NCBI GenBank assembly: GCA_002364755.1
Contig: DEZI01000034.1
Span: forward strand, 14,183-78,182
DNA from: Stenotrophomonas maltophilia
Lineage (GTDB): Bacteria; Pseudomonadota; Gammaproteobacteria; Xanthomonadales; Xanthomonadaceae
Length of the DNA: 64,000 bases
Direction: 5' to 3'
Shown here: positions 1-8,291 of the stretch, piece by piece
Numbering within the stretch: position 1 is the stretch's first letter
Layout: each line of letters begins with the position of its first letter
Program-made: the position numbers and the translations under genes
Notes under the pieces: generated by a model
Seen by the model: the letters and a program-made list of their open reading frames with translations, nothing else
What the model was told of the DNA's origin: nothing
The model's database searches: none

Positions 1-997
1 CCCTGGACCGACCCACGAAGCCAGCCAGGAAGAGCCCGGCGGCATTCACGAGGCAGATGACCAGGACACCGGCTGCGAACCATAGCTGTGTACTGACTTC
101 ATCGGGAAGAACGTCATTGATCGCCAGCCACTCCTTGAGCGGTGCCACGCGGGAGAACACGTCAGTGGCTCTGCCTGATTTGACCTGCGCGAGCCCATAG
201 CGGTGCAGCGCACTGCTGAAAGCGCCGATCGCCTGCTTATCGTTCAGCTGTACCCATAGCTGCAACCAAGCGCACGATGCGCTCTCCGGATCCTCAGGGA
301 CGCCGTCGCGACAGGACATCGCGCCCATGCCGTAGTCCTTTGGCAGCGCACGCCATGCCGCCAGCGGGATGTAGAGACGTTCGCTCTCCGCGTAGGCACC
401 GCCTCGAAGATCGTGGAATCGTGGAATGGGATTCCAGTCCTCCACCACGCCGACGATGGCGAAGCTCCGCGTGGCCAGTTCGATCTGTCTGCCCACCGCA
501 GATTCCGATCCAAACAACTCCCTCGAGAGTGATCGCGAGATCACTGCAACGCGCGCTCCATTCTGGTCATCATCGGATTGCCAGAAGGCTCCGGAGAGCA
601 GCTTCAGGTCGAGCAGGGCTTGCGCACCTGACGTAAAGCCTCGAACGGCAATCATGCCTAGCGGCCGATCCGTTCCCATGGGCCTGTAGGGAAGCCAGGA
701 TGACGACGTTGCTACACTCGGGAAGCCGGTGAGTCGAGTGATCTCCTGCACATCGTGCAGCGACAGCACAGGCAGCGGCCTTGCAGAGCTGGATCGTGCT
801 GCTTCATCTCGCAGATCAAGCTCCACGTGATAGAGATAATGACTGATGCTGGGTGCGGGGTCGCCCCCGAGACCGATCCGGATCAGCAGCATCGTGGCAA
901 ACGCGCTTATGCCTGTCGCTACGGCGAGCACGATCAGGATGCTGAGAAGTTTCGATCCATGGATGCCGGACAGTGCGAGTTCCAACGCGTATCGCAT
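1..997 (-). CDS. MacB/FtsX-type ABC transporter permease (partial, runs off left edge)
   Basis: I translated this by hand because the reading frame stays open to the window edge. It starts MRYALELALSGI, with AGGAG eight bases before the ATG. Residues about 18-40 form a membrane segment. A long periplasmic region follows, with the MacB_PCD-like pattern of an RVAVISRSL stretch and a FAIVGVVEDW stretch. A second membrane segment begins near residue 307, after which the sequence leaves the window. Such permeases work with an ATPase and a periplasmic adaptor to export peptides or other molecules through the envelope. Those partners would lie to the left and are not visible. It sits 66 bases downstream of the small double-glycine peptide on the same strand, so export of that peptide is the obvious guess. 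Confidence 0.85.
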   Translation of the reverse strand, partial: MRYALELALSGIHGSKLLSILIVLAVATGISAFATMLLIRIGLGGDPAPSISHYLYHVELDLRDEAARSSSARPLPVLSLHDVQEITRLTGFPSVATSSSWLPYRPMGTDRPLGMIAVRGFTSGAQALLDLKLLSGAFWQSDDDQNGARVAVISRSLSRELFGSESAVGRQIELATRSFAIVGVVEDWNPIPRFHDLRGGAYAESERLYIPLAAWRALPKDYGMGAMSCRDGVPEDPESASCAWLQLWVQLNDKQAIGAFSSALHRYGLAQVKSGRATDVFSRVAPLKEWLAINDVLPDEVSTQLWFAAGVLVICLVNAAGLFLAGFVGRSR

Positions 998-1063
998 GCG
1001 TTGCTCTCCTTGGTATGCTGAAAGAGATGCACCGCCGCGAGGACGGCGCATCGTTTGCAAGTC

Positions 1064-1249
1064 TCAGGAAGCCTTGCAGGAGCAGCCGGAAACGCAGTTC
1101 CCGCTGTTGACCTTGCAAGCCACCCCAGCTGCGTTGACGCCTCCGGTGCCCAGCATTTCCAGAGCGCGCGGATCACGCACTTCGCAAAGGCCGTTCTCGT
1201 CATAGACGAACGGATGATTCGTTTCAGCGGTCTGTCTGATCTCTTTCAT
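1064..1249 (-). CDS. small double-glycine-leader peptide, candidate RiPP/bacteriocin precursor
   Basis: This 61-residue protein has an excellent ribosome site, AAGGAGAGG, placed directly before the ATG. Residues 1-37 look like a leader. An acidic-hydrophobic stretch (residues 20-33, including DPRALEML) is followed by Gly36-Gly37, the classic cleavage position of C39-type export leaders. The remaining 24 residues are small and polar, with Cys45, Cys52, Cys56 and Cys58 interleaved with Ser49, Ser54, Ser57 and Ser61. That composition suits disulfide or thioether cross-links. No lanthionine synthetase, radical SAM or YcaO enzyme is visible here. The downstream MacB-type permease on the same strand supports an exported peptide. 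I do not recognise a named family, so function is inferred from architecture only. Confidence 0.7.
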   Translation of the reverse strand: MKEIRQTAETNHPFVYDENGLCEVRDPRALEMLGTGGVNAAGVACKVNSGNCVSGCSCKAS

Positions 1250-1798
1250 AACCTCTCCTTGGCGCTGCGATTTGCCCCGACGAGCCCAATGGCTCGTGGG
1301 GGTCTGCCGATGTACGGCAAACTCAATGCCCGCGGCATCATGCGGGTCGAGTTCGTTTTTTCCACTCCACCCTTAACAGTGCCAATAGATTCTTGCTATC
1401 GACGGCATCGGAGCCTGTCGCAATCGTTGAGAGTGGCTGGCGCGCAGGCGTTTCGAAGACTGTGCGATGAGGCGACAGCCTTCGCGTTTTGCGCGCCCTT
1501 GGGTCTGTGCTGCGTGCTTAAGACGTCACGAAGATCCGAGCCTGCTCACTAGGCACACGTAACTGGGCCCGATCAGCTCGACGAGACAGGTGCCAGTGTC
1601 AGGCGCACCGCAGGGCAGAGGTCCTGCGCTACTCCCTGCGTTTCCTCACTTATCGTTGGCGCAACGCAGGTCCATACTCCACTGCGTCGCTGAAGAGACC
1701 TGTAGGAGATTCGGCGGGTGTCCGCTGACTGACACCACTGGCTCCACACGCACCAGTGCATATGGATCAGTTCCTGTCACCCAACGTGGAGTAGTACC
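1250..1798. other. 549-bp gene-free stretch between divergent genes
   Basis: No reading frame here looks like a protein by composition. It must contain the promoter for the leftward peptide gene and the rightward dehydrogenase gene. An AT-richer patch at about 1355-1400 is the likeliest place for the peptide promoter. Apart from the hairpin at 1280-1297 I see nothing I can name. Confidence 0.5.
1280..1297 (-). promoter_or_regulatory. hairpin in the leader of the double-glycine peptide gene
   Basis: ACGAGCC and GGCTCGT form a perfect 7-bp stem around a four-base loop. It lies 30-48 bases upstream of the peptide start codon, between any promoter and the ribosome site. It may stabilise or control the transcript. 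No T-run follows it on the minus strand, so it does not look like a terminator. Confidence 0.35.
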
Positions 1799-2608
1799 GT
1801 GAATCCAGCATCGCCGCTTGAAGGTCATGCCGCCATCGTCACCGGGGCCAGCTCCGGCATCGGGCTGGGCGTTGCACAGGCGCTGGCGCAGGCCGGTGCG
1901 TCGGTAGTGGTGAACTACCACGCGCACGAGGAGCCGGCACGCGAGCTGGTGGATCGCATTGTTGCCGAGGGCGGGCGTGCGATCGCAGTACAGGCTGATG
2001 TCGCGAAGGAAGACGAGGTCATACGCCTGTTTGATGAGGCAGCCTCCGCCTTCGGACGGGTCGATGTGGTGGTTGCCAATTCGGGTATCCAGAAAGACGC
2101 CCCCATCGCGGAGATGTCGCTGGATGACTGGAACGCGGTGATCGACATCAACCTCACCGGCCAGTTCCTCTGCGCGCGCGAGGCGGTGAAGCGGTTCCGC
2201 TCGCAGCCTGAAGCGCATCGTCCCGCACGCAGCGCCGGTTCAATCATTACCCTGAGTTCCGTCCACGAAGTCATCCCCTGGGCTGGCCATGTGAACTATG
2301 CCTCGGCAAAGGGCGGTATCCGCATGCTGACGCGGTCGTTGGCGCAGGAAGTCGCTGCAGACCGTATCCGCGTCAATGCCGTAGCACCCGGTGCCATCCG
2401 CACACCCATCAATCGCGATGCCTGGGACCGCGAGGAAGCGCTGACCAGGCTGCTCAAGCTGATTCCCTATGGGCGCATCGGCGAGCCCGAGGACGTCGCA
2501 CGTGCCGTGGTCTGGTTGGCCTCGGACATGGCCGACTACGTCACCGGCACGACGCTGTTTGTCGATGGCGGCATGACGTTGTATCCGGAGTTCCGCGACA
2601 ACGGCTGA
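1799..2608 (+). CDS. SDR-family oxidoreductase (glucose 1-dehydrogenase-like)
   Basis: A 269-residue classical short-chain dehydrogenase that reduces or oxidises an alcohol or sugar with NAD(P)H in the cytoplasm. The Rossmann motif TGASSGIG is at residues 15-22. The catalytic serine lies in LSS (about 153) and the YASAK motif gives Tyr167 and Lys171. The C-terminal VDGGMTLYP is typical of the glucose 1-dehydrogenase and 3-ketoacyl reductase subgroup. The start is GTG with GGAG eight bases upstream; no in-frame ATG precedes it. The substrate cannot be told from sequence. A strong hairpin follows the stop codon. Confidence 0.88.
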   Translation: MNPASPLEGHAAIVTGASSGIGLGVAQALAQAGASVVVNYHAHEEPARELVDRIVAEGGRAIAVQADVAKEDEVIRLFDEAASAFGRVDVVVANSGIQKDAPIAEMSLDDWNAVIDINLTGQFLCAREAVKRFRSQPEAHRPARSAGSIITLSSVHEVIPWAGHVNYASAKGGIRMLTRSLAQEVAADRIRVNAVAPGAIRTPINRDAWDREEALTRLLKLIPYGRIGEPEDVARAVVWLASDMADYVTGTTLFVDGGMTLYPEFRDNG

Positions 2609-2627
2609 CCTGCGCGTGGGGTAAGCC

Positions 2628-2651
2628 GGCCGGCGGCCTGCGCCGCCGGCC
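2628..2651. terminator. bidirectional terminator-like hairpin between convergent genes
   Basis: GGCCGGCGGC and GCCGCCGGCC form a perfect 10-bp stem with a four-base loop. It sits 19 bases after the dehydrogenase stop codon and 8 bases beyond the stop of the convergent hydrolase. No clear T-run is present on either strand. Confidence 0.55.
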
Positions 2652-2659
2652 TCGCTGGG

Positions 2660-3490
2660 TCAGCGGCTCGCAGCGATCGGTATCGCGGCCATCTCACCGA
2701 TGGCCTGCACCACCGTTGCGGGGTCCTCCTTCGCGATGTTGTGGCCGGTAGCCACATAGCGATGCACACCGCGCGCGAAGGTCGAGAACAGCAGCGCGTG
2801 CTGCGCCTTCCAGATCACCTTGCCCTCAGCGGTTTCCTCGAAGACGAAAGGCTTGTCGGCCACTTGGGTCGCGGTCAGCAGTGCCACCGGCACGTCCGGC
2901 ATCGCACGCTCGCTCGCCGCATCTGCCCCATCAAGCTGCTCGACCAGCACGCGGTAGTCTGCGGCCATCGAAGGGGGCAGCATTGCCAGCAGCGCGTCGT
3001 CATCCGCCTGCACCCGTGCCGCATCCGCCTTCCTGTAGGCGAGGCGCTGGCCCATCGTGGCCGGGTCCACCAGCACGATGCCGCGCACGCGCTGCGGATG
3101 GCGCCTCGCGAACTCCGTCACCAGCAGCCCGCCGTAGGAGTGACCCACCAGAATCACCTGCTGGCCCGGCGCAACGGTCTCGATCAGCGCACTTAGATCA
3201 CTCAGGTGGTCATCAATGCGTTTGGTCACGCCATCGCTGCCTGATTTGCCCAACCCTGCCCGCGCATAGGCGACGCTCCGGTAGTCGGCCCCCAGGCCGA
3301 CGATCACCTGCTTCCACGCACCCGGGCCTTGGCCGAAGCCGGCCTCGAAGACCACCGTGGTGTTGCCCGACCCCGTTTCCTCGCCCTGCAGCGTGTAGCC
3401 CCCGCGCTCGACCGAAAACTCGCCTGCGTGCGCCAGACCGGCTGTCGCCAGCAGGAGAGCGGCTGCCCACATCGTCATTGCCTTGCCCAT
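2660..3490 (-). CDS. exported alpha/beta hydrolase
   Basis: A 276-residue protein with a signal peptide of about 22 residues (hydrophobic core AALLLATAGLA ending AHA), so a periplasmic or secreted product is expected. The nucleophile elbow GHSYGG places the catalytic serine at residue 118. FEAGFGQGP near residue 48 fits the oxyanion-hole region, and a C-terminal ATGHNIAKEDP region could give the histidine. The substrate is unknown; esterases and lactonases share this fold. AGGGGA before the ATG supports the start. Confidence 0.82.
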   Translation of the reverse strand: MGKAMTMWAAALLLATAGLAHAGEFSVERGGYTLQGEETGSGNTTVVFEAGFGQGPGAWKQVIVGLGADYRSVAYARAGLGKSGSDGVTKRIDDHLSDLSALIETVAPGQQVILVGHSYGGLLVTEFARRHPQRVRGIVLVDPATMGQRLAYRKADAARVQADDDALLAMLPPSMAADYRVLVEQLDGADAASERAMPDVPVALLTATQVADKPFVFEETAEGKVIWKAQHALLFSTFARGVHRYVATGHNIAKEDPATVVQAIGEMAAIPIAASR

Positions 3491-3730
3491 GAAGCGTCCC
3501 CTGTCGGGTGCACGCAGACCCGTGGGATGAGGAGGCTGGCGCCGATGCGCCGAACCGCGACTCGCGGCAAGTCGTACTGGTACGGTAGTTACCTACAACA
3601 CCGTTAGCCCCTGCCATAGGTCATGACCGTCAGCTGTGGGCGATCTCCTATCCGCGCAGTGTGCAAAGCCTGATGGCCGTCCGTTCCACCTACGCCGCAC
3701 CATCAAGCACCTCTCCGCAGGAATTCCCAC

Positions 3731-5251
3731 ATGAGCCTGGCGCTGGTCTACAGCCGTGCCCGCGCCGGGGTCGATGCCCCATTGGTGCGGGTGGAAGTGC
3801 ATCTCTCCGGCGGCCTGCCGGTCACCCAGATCGTCGGCCTGGCTGAAGCCAGCGTGCGCGAGTCGCGTGAGCGCGTGCGTGCCGCCCTGCTCTGCGCGCG
3901 CTTCGATTTTCCGCAGCGGCGCATCACCTTGAACCTGGCCCCGGCCGACCTGCCCAAGGAAGGCGGGCGCTACGATCTGGCCATCGCGCTGGGCATCCTC
4001 GCCGCCAGCGGCCAGGTCGATCCGCAGTCGCTGCTGGGTTACGAGTTCCTCGGCGAGCTGGGCCTGACCGGCGAACTGCGTGCGGTCAGCGGCGCGCTGC
4101 CCGCCGCGATTGCCGCCGCCGAGGCCGGGCGCATCCTGGTGGTACCGCCGGGCAATGCCGCCGAGGCTGCCCTGGCCGAGCATGCCGACGTGCGCGTGGC
4201 CCGCACCTTGCTCGAGTGCTGCGCCGGGCTGGGCAACCCGCGTCTGCTGCCGCCGGTGCAGCGCGTGGACACCACACCACTGCCCCTGCCCGATCTGGCC
4301 GACGTGCGCGGGCAGGCACATGCGCGGCGCGCATTGGAAGTGGCCGCCGCGGGTGGCCACCATCTGCTGCTGATCGGCAGCCCGGGCTGCGGCAAGACCC
4401 TGCTGGCTTCACGCCTGCCCAGCCTGCTGCCGGATACCGAGCAGGACGAAGCGCTGCAGCTGGCAGCGATTGCCTCGGTCAGTGGCGAAGGCCTGGACCC
4501 GCGGCGCTGGCGGCAGCGGCCGTTCCGCGCGCCCCACCACAGTGCGAGTGCGGCGGCGCTGGTAGGCGGCGGCAATCCACCCTGCCCCGGCGAGATCTCG
4601 CTGGCGCATCACGGGGTGCTGTTCCTGGACGAGCTACCCGAGTGGAACCGCAGCGCCCTGGAGACGCTGCGTGAGCCCTTGGAGTGCGGGCATATCCGCA
4701 TCGCGCGTGCGGCGCGCAGCGTGCAGTACCCGGCGCGCTTCCAGCTGGTGGCCGCGATGAACCCGTGCCCGTGTGGATGGGCGGGTGACCGCAGCAATCG
4801 CTGCCTGTGCACCGACGAGCGCGTCACCCGCTACCGCGCGCGGGTCTCCGGGCCGCTGCTGGACCGCATCGACCTGCATATCAGTGTGGCCAGGATGGAT
4901 GCAGTGGAGCTGCGGGAGAGCACGCCACTGGGCGAACCGAGTGCGGTGGTACGCGCGCGGGTGGAGGCGGCACATGCGCGGCAGCGCGCGCGGGGCGGGT
5001 TGAATGCGCATCTGCCACCGGCAGCACTACGGGCATGCACGCGGTTGAGCGAGGGCGATCAGGATCTGTTGGAACAGGCAATAGAGCGGCTGCAGCTGTC
5101 CGCGCGGGCGATGCACCGGATTCTGCGGGTGGCCCGCACGATTGCGGACCTGGACGCGTGCGAGGTTATCGGAACGGCACATCTGGCGGAGGCGATCGGG
5201 TATCGGCAGCTGGACCGGGGGAAGGCAGGGTATGGTCCGTCTACGTCGTAG
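3731..5251 (+). CDS. comM: YifB/ComM family Mg-chelatase-like AAA+ ATPase
   Basis: A 506-residue protein of normal family length. ComM is a hexameric helicase that helps branch migration during integration of transforming DNA in naturally competent bacteria. The N-terminal ChlI-type domain covers residues about 20-140. Walker A GSPGCGKT is at 216-223, and Walker B appears as GVLFLDELPEW. A cysteine cluster NPCPCGW...CLCT follows, and a C-terminal Mg_chelatase_C domain contains the LSARAMHRILRVARTIADL stretch. It stands alone, with a short gap to the broken RidA-like gene. Confidence 0.93.
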   Translation: MSLALVYSRARAGVDAPLVRVEVHLSGGLPVTQIVGLAEASVRESRERVRAALLCARFDFPQRRITLNLAPADLPKEGGRYDLAIALGILAASGQVDPQSLLGYEFLGELGLTGELRAVSGALPAAIAAAEAGRILVVPPGNAAEAALAEHADVRVARTLLECCAGLGNPRLLPPVQRVDTTPLPLPDLADVRGQAHARRALEVAAAGGHHLLLIGSPGCGKTLLASRLPSLLPDTEQDEALQLAAIASVSGEGLDPRRWRQRPFRAPHHSASAAALVGGGNPPCPGEISLAHHGVLFLDELPEWNRSALETLREPLECGHIRIARAARSVQYPARFQLVAAMNPCPCGWAGDRSNRCLCTDERVTRYRARVSGPLLDRIDLHISVARMDAVELRESTPLGEPSAVVRARVEAAHARQRARGGLNAHLPPAALRACTRLSEGDQDLLEQAIERLQLSARAMHRILRVARTIADLDACEVIGTAHLAEAIGYRQLDRGKAGYGPSTS

Positions 5252-5336
5252 TGCTTCCTGGCCTCACCCGTTCGGGGCAGGCCGGTCGCCGCAGCTGTGG
5301 GCAGACTGGCGCCTTCATCCAAGCAGAGACACCGCA

Positions 5337-5780
5337 ATGAGCACCTCCAACCGCCAGACGGCCAGCTTCGGCGTGCCGTGGGAAGCGGCCTATGGTTATG
5401 TCCAGGCCGTGCGCGTGAACAACTCGATCTTCGTGTCGGGCCAGCTCTCGCATACGCCGGAGGGACAGCTGGTGGCACCGGCCGCCCTGGGTGCTGATGG
5501 CAAGCCTGCCAATTTCGACACCATGGAGGCGCAGATGAAGCGCACCTAGGAGAATGCGCAGGTGCTGCTGGCCGAGCTGGGCGGCTCGCTGGCGGATGTG
5601 GTCGAGGAAACCCTGTTCGTCATCGATGTACCGGCTGCATTCGCCGCCAGCGGCAAGGTCCGGCCCGCCGTCTATGGCCAGCCCGTCCCGCAGGTGGCCA
5701 GCAACCTCATCGGCGTGTCGGCGCTGGCGTTCCCCGAACAGCTGATCGAAATCGCATTCCGCGCGGAAGTGCAGCCGTAA
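5337..5780 (+). pseudogene. RidA/YjgF-like gene interrupted by one in-frame TAG
   Basis: The frame beginning MSTSNRQTASFGVPWEAAYGY encodes a RidA-type protein of 147 residues if codon 71 is read through. Codon 71 (5547-5549) is TAG, flanked by MKRT before and ENAQVLLAELG after. Relatives usually have Tyr there, one base away. Both halves keep family features: the F/GQLSHTPEG region, and then VRPAVYGQPVPQVASNLIGVSALAFPEQLIEI to the normal C terminus. RidA proteins hydrolyse reactive enamine/imine intermediates. No frameshift or other damage is seen, so the lesion is recent, is a sequencing error, or is read through. Confidence 0.85.
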
Positions 5781-5802
5781 CCCCAAGTCTGCGGTATCGG
5801 GA

Positions 5803-5836
5803 AAGGCCCGCGTGCACCATCATCGCCGCGGGCCTT
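5803..5836. terminator. bidirectional terminator between ridA-like gene and NTF2-like gene
   Basis: AAGGCCCGCG and CGCGGGCCTT form a perfect 10-bp stem with a 14-base loop. The A and T ends give both convergent transcripts a short U-run. Confidence 0.6.
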
Positions 5837-5856
5837 CGCATACTCCGCCGTTCAAC

Positions 5857-6333
5857 TCACATACCCAGGTCAGACAACCCCGGGTGATCATCCGGGCGAC
5901 GGCCCAGCGGCCAATGGAACTTCCGCTCACTTTCCTTGATCGGCATGTCGTTGATGCACGAGAAGCGGCGCTGCATCAGGCCATCCGCGCCGAATTCCCA
6001 GTTCTCGTTGCCATACGAGCGGAACCAGTTGCCCGAGTCGTCGCGCCACTCGTAGGCGTAGCGCACGGCAATGCGGTTGTCGGTGAAGGCCCACAGCTCT
6101 TTGATCAGGCGGTACTCGAGTTCCTTCTTCCATTTGCGGGCGAGGAACTGCCGCGCTTCTTCGCGGCCGTGGGTGAACTCGGCACGGTTGCGCCATTGCG
6201 TATCAAGCGAGTACGCCAGCGAAACCTTGTCGGCATCGCGGGAATTCCAGCCATCCTCGGCAAGGCGCACCTTCTCGATGGCCGATGCAAGGGTGAAGGG
6301 GGGGAGCGGCGGGCGGGGTGCTTCTACGGACAC
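5857..6333 (-). CDS. NTF2-like protein of the DUF1348 type
   Basis: A 158-residue protein of the nuclear-transport-factor-2-like fold. The pattern DGWNSRDADKVSLAYSLDTQWRNR early and YEWRDDSGNWFRSYGNENWEF later is characteristic of the DUF1348 family. Members are small cone-shaped proteins that often bind a small hydrophobic ligand, but the role of this family is unknown. I chose the GTG at 6333 because GGAGG lies seven bases upstream; an ATG at 6354 is possible but would place the ribosome site inside the gene. It lies downstream of the TetR gene on the same strand with a 62-base gap. Confidence 0.8.
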   Translation of the reverse strand: MSVEAPRPPLPPFTLASAIEKVRLAEDGWNSRDADKVSLAYSLDTQWRNRAEFTHGREEARQFLARKWKKELEYRLIKELWAFTDNRIAVRYAYEWRDDSGNWFRSYGNENWEFGADGLMQRRFSCINDMPIKESERKFHWPLGRRPDDHPGLSDLGM

Positions 6334-6395
6334 GGTGGGGCCTCCAGTCAACATGGATGAACGGGGTACTACGGTGGGTGTTGATGACGCAGGCG

Positions 6396-6962
6396 TCAGC
6401 GCCTGGCCTGCTCCAGCAACAGCTGCGCAACGTCTCTTGCGGTGTCTGCGGCGTCGTGGTCGCCCATCACGCGCGAGACGGTGATGGCGCCTTCCATGAG
6501 CACCAGCAGCCGGCGTGCAAGCGCCTCCGGCTGCTCGATATCCAGTTGCCCGGTCAGTTCCAGTGTGTAATCGAGCAACTTCTGTTTGTGATGCTTCGCG
6601 ATGCGGCGGATCGGATCGTCGGGGTCGCCGACTTCGCCTGCGGTGTTGATGAACGCACAGCCGCGGTAGCCCTCCGATGCAAACCAGCCTTTGAGCACGG
6701 TGAACATGCCGAGGATGCGCGCTTCGGGCGTTTCGGCCTTGTCGCATTGCTGCTGGAACCAGGCCAGCCAGCGCACGTCGCGCGCACTCAATGCGGCAGC
6801 GGCCACGTCGTCCTTGTTTTCGAAGTGGCGGTAGATGCTCTTGCGCGCCACGCCGGAGGTCTTCACCAGCAGGTCCATGCCCGTGGCATGGATACCGTTC
6901 TGGTAGATCAGCGCCTCGGCCGTGGCCAGGATCTTCTGTTGGGTGTCGGGGGTCTTGTTCAC
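6396..6962 (-). CDS. TetR/AcrR-family transcriptional regulator
   Basis: A 188-residue repressor-type protein. The N-terminal helix-turn-helix spans about residues 10-56, ending with the recognition helix ARKSIYRHFENKDD, and a ligand-binding helical domain follows with GCAFINTAGE. It is divergent from the exported hydrolase at 7130 with 167 bases between the starts, the usual arrangement for a TetR protein controlling its neighbour and itself. A 15-base palindrome lies between them. The inducer is unknown. Confidence 0.87.
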   Translation of the reverse strand: MNKTPDTQQKILATAEALIYQNGIHATGMDLLVKTSGVARKSIYRHFENKDDVAAAALSARDVRWLAWFQQQCDKAETPEARILGMFTVLKGWFASEGYRGCAFINTAGEVGDPDDPIRRIAKHHKQKLLDYTLELTGQLDIEQPEALARRLLVLMEGAITVSRVMGDHDAADTARDVAQLLLEQARR

Positions 6963-7011
6963 GACTCCAAGGTAGAACGCCCATTCTCCCTCGTCAACCC
7001 CTTACTGCACA

Positions 7012-7026
7012 TGCCGCTGTGCGGCA
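7012..7026. promoter_or_regulatory. candidate TetR operator palindrome
   Basis: TGCCGC-TGT-GCGGCA is a perfect 6-bp palindrome with a three-base centre. It sits between the divergent TetR and hydrolase genes, 50 bases from the TetR start and 104 from the hydrolase start. Assignment as operator rests on position only. Confidence 0.35.
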
Positions 7027-7129
7027 CATCCATCCAAGACGATCTATCAAAGAGTTCGGAAAATTCATCACCTTGCGACCTGAAAGCGGGCGCAAAGTAG
7101 GTCCCACCACCACCCAGACGAGATCCGCC

Positions 7130-8083
7130 ATGAACACCTTCACCCGCACGCTGGCCGTTGCCGCCCTCGCCCTGTCAGTCCAGGCCGGCCTGTCCGCGCA
7201 GGCCGCCGAACCGCCCAAGCCGGCCGCTGTCACCACCATCGCGCGCACCGCCAGCTACATCACCACCGCCGATGGCGTGCAGCTGTACTACAAGGATTGG
7301 GGCCCGAAGGACGGCCCGGTCGTCACCTTCAGCCACGGCTGGCCGCTGAACTCGGACAGCTGGGAATCGCAGATGATCTTCCTGGCCAATGCCGGCTACC
7401 GCGTCATCGCCCACGACCGTCGCGGCCATGGCCGTTCCAGCCAGCCCTGGGATGGCAACGACATGGATCACTACGCCGATGATCTGGCCACGGTGATCAA
7501 CACCCTGGACCTGCACGACGTCACCCTGGTCGGCTTCTCCACCGGTGGCGGCGAAGTGGCGCGTTACATCGGTCGCCATGGCACCGGCCGGGTCAAGAAG
7601 GCCGTGCTCATCAGCTCGGTGCCGCCGTTCATGCTGAAGACTGCCGACAACCCCAACGGCCTGCCGATCGAAGTGTTCGATGGCATCCGCAAGGCGCAGA
7701 TGGACAACCGCGCGCAGCTGTACAAGGACATTCCGTCGGGCCCGTTCTACGGCTTCAACCGCCCGGGTGCGAAGGTCTCGCAGGGCCTGATCGATGCCTG
7801 GTGGGCGCAGGGCATGCAGGGCGGCCACAAGAACACCTACGATTCGATCGCCGCGTTCTCGGCCACCGATTTCCGCGCCGACCTGAAGAAGTTCGACGTG
7901 CCGACCCTGGTCATCCACGGCGATGACGACCAGATCGTGCCGATCGACATCTCCGGCCGCCAGTCGGCCAAGCTGATCAAGGGTGCGAAGCTGATCGTGT
8001 ACCCGGGTGCGCCGCACGGCCTGACCGATACGCACAAGGATCGGGTCAACCAGGATCTGCTGACGTTCCTGCAGGAGAAGTGA
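7130..8083 (+). CDS. exported alpha/beta hydrolase of the non-heme chloroperoxidase/arylesterase type
   Basis: A 317-residue protein with a cleavable signal peptide of about 25 residues (ending SAQA). The body starts YITTADGVQLYYKDWGPKDG, the usual start of the chloroperoxidase-like esterases. The nucleophile motif GFSTGGG gives Ser137, HGDDDQIVP supplies the acid, and APHGLTD the histidine. FSHGWPLNSDSWE fits the oxyanion-hole region. Family members hydrolyse esters and can make peracids; the in vivo substrate is unknown. Most relatives are cytoplasmic, so the signal peptide is a mild oddity. Likely controlled by the divergent TetR protein. Confidence 0.88.
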   Translation: MNTFTRTLAVAALALSVQAGLSAQAAEPPKPAAVTTIARTASYITTADGVQLYYKDWGPKDGPVVTFSHGWPLNSDSWESQMIFLANAGYRVIAHDRRGHGRSSQPWDGNDMDHYADDLATVINTLDLHDVTLVGFSTGGGEVARYIGRHGTGRVKKAVLISSVPPFMLKTADNPNGLPIEVFDGIRKAQMDNRAQLYKDIPSGPFYGFNRPGAKVSQGLIDAWWAQGMQGGHKNTYDSIAAFSATDFRADLKKFDVPTLVIHGDDDQIVPIDISGRQSAKLIKGAKLIVYPGAPHGLTDTHKDRVNQDLLTFLQEK

Positions 8084-8090
8084 GGGATGA

Positions 8091-8119
8091 GGGCTCCGGC
8101 GTTGCGCCGGGGCCCTTTC
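8091..8119 (+). terminator. Rho-independent terminator after the exported hydrolase
   Basis: GGGCTCCGGC pairs with GCCGGGGCCC (one G-U pair) around a five-base loop and is followed by TTTCT. It begins eight bases after the stop codon. Confidence 0.65.
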
Positions 8120-8291
8120 TCTGCCCCACGCCTTCGCTGACCGCCACGCCAGCGCCAGGCACAGTCCTCGCTTGATAAGCGCACGCGAAGAGCGGGCGCC
8201 CCCCCCGGCATATCTTCTTCACCACACGTTCGTCGGAGCTTCCGCAGCAACGCCCTACCCTGCAGGCTCCCTCCACGAAAGGACGCCTGAC

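Noticed and set aside
1573..1761. A 62-codon minus-strand frame with three Trp residues, considered as a second small peptide near the double-glycine peptide.
   Set aside because: No Shine-Dalgarno sequence, no leader-like pattern, and composition fits random translation of GC-rich DNA.
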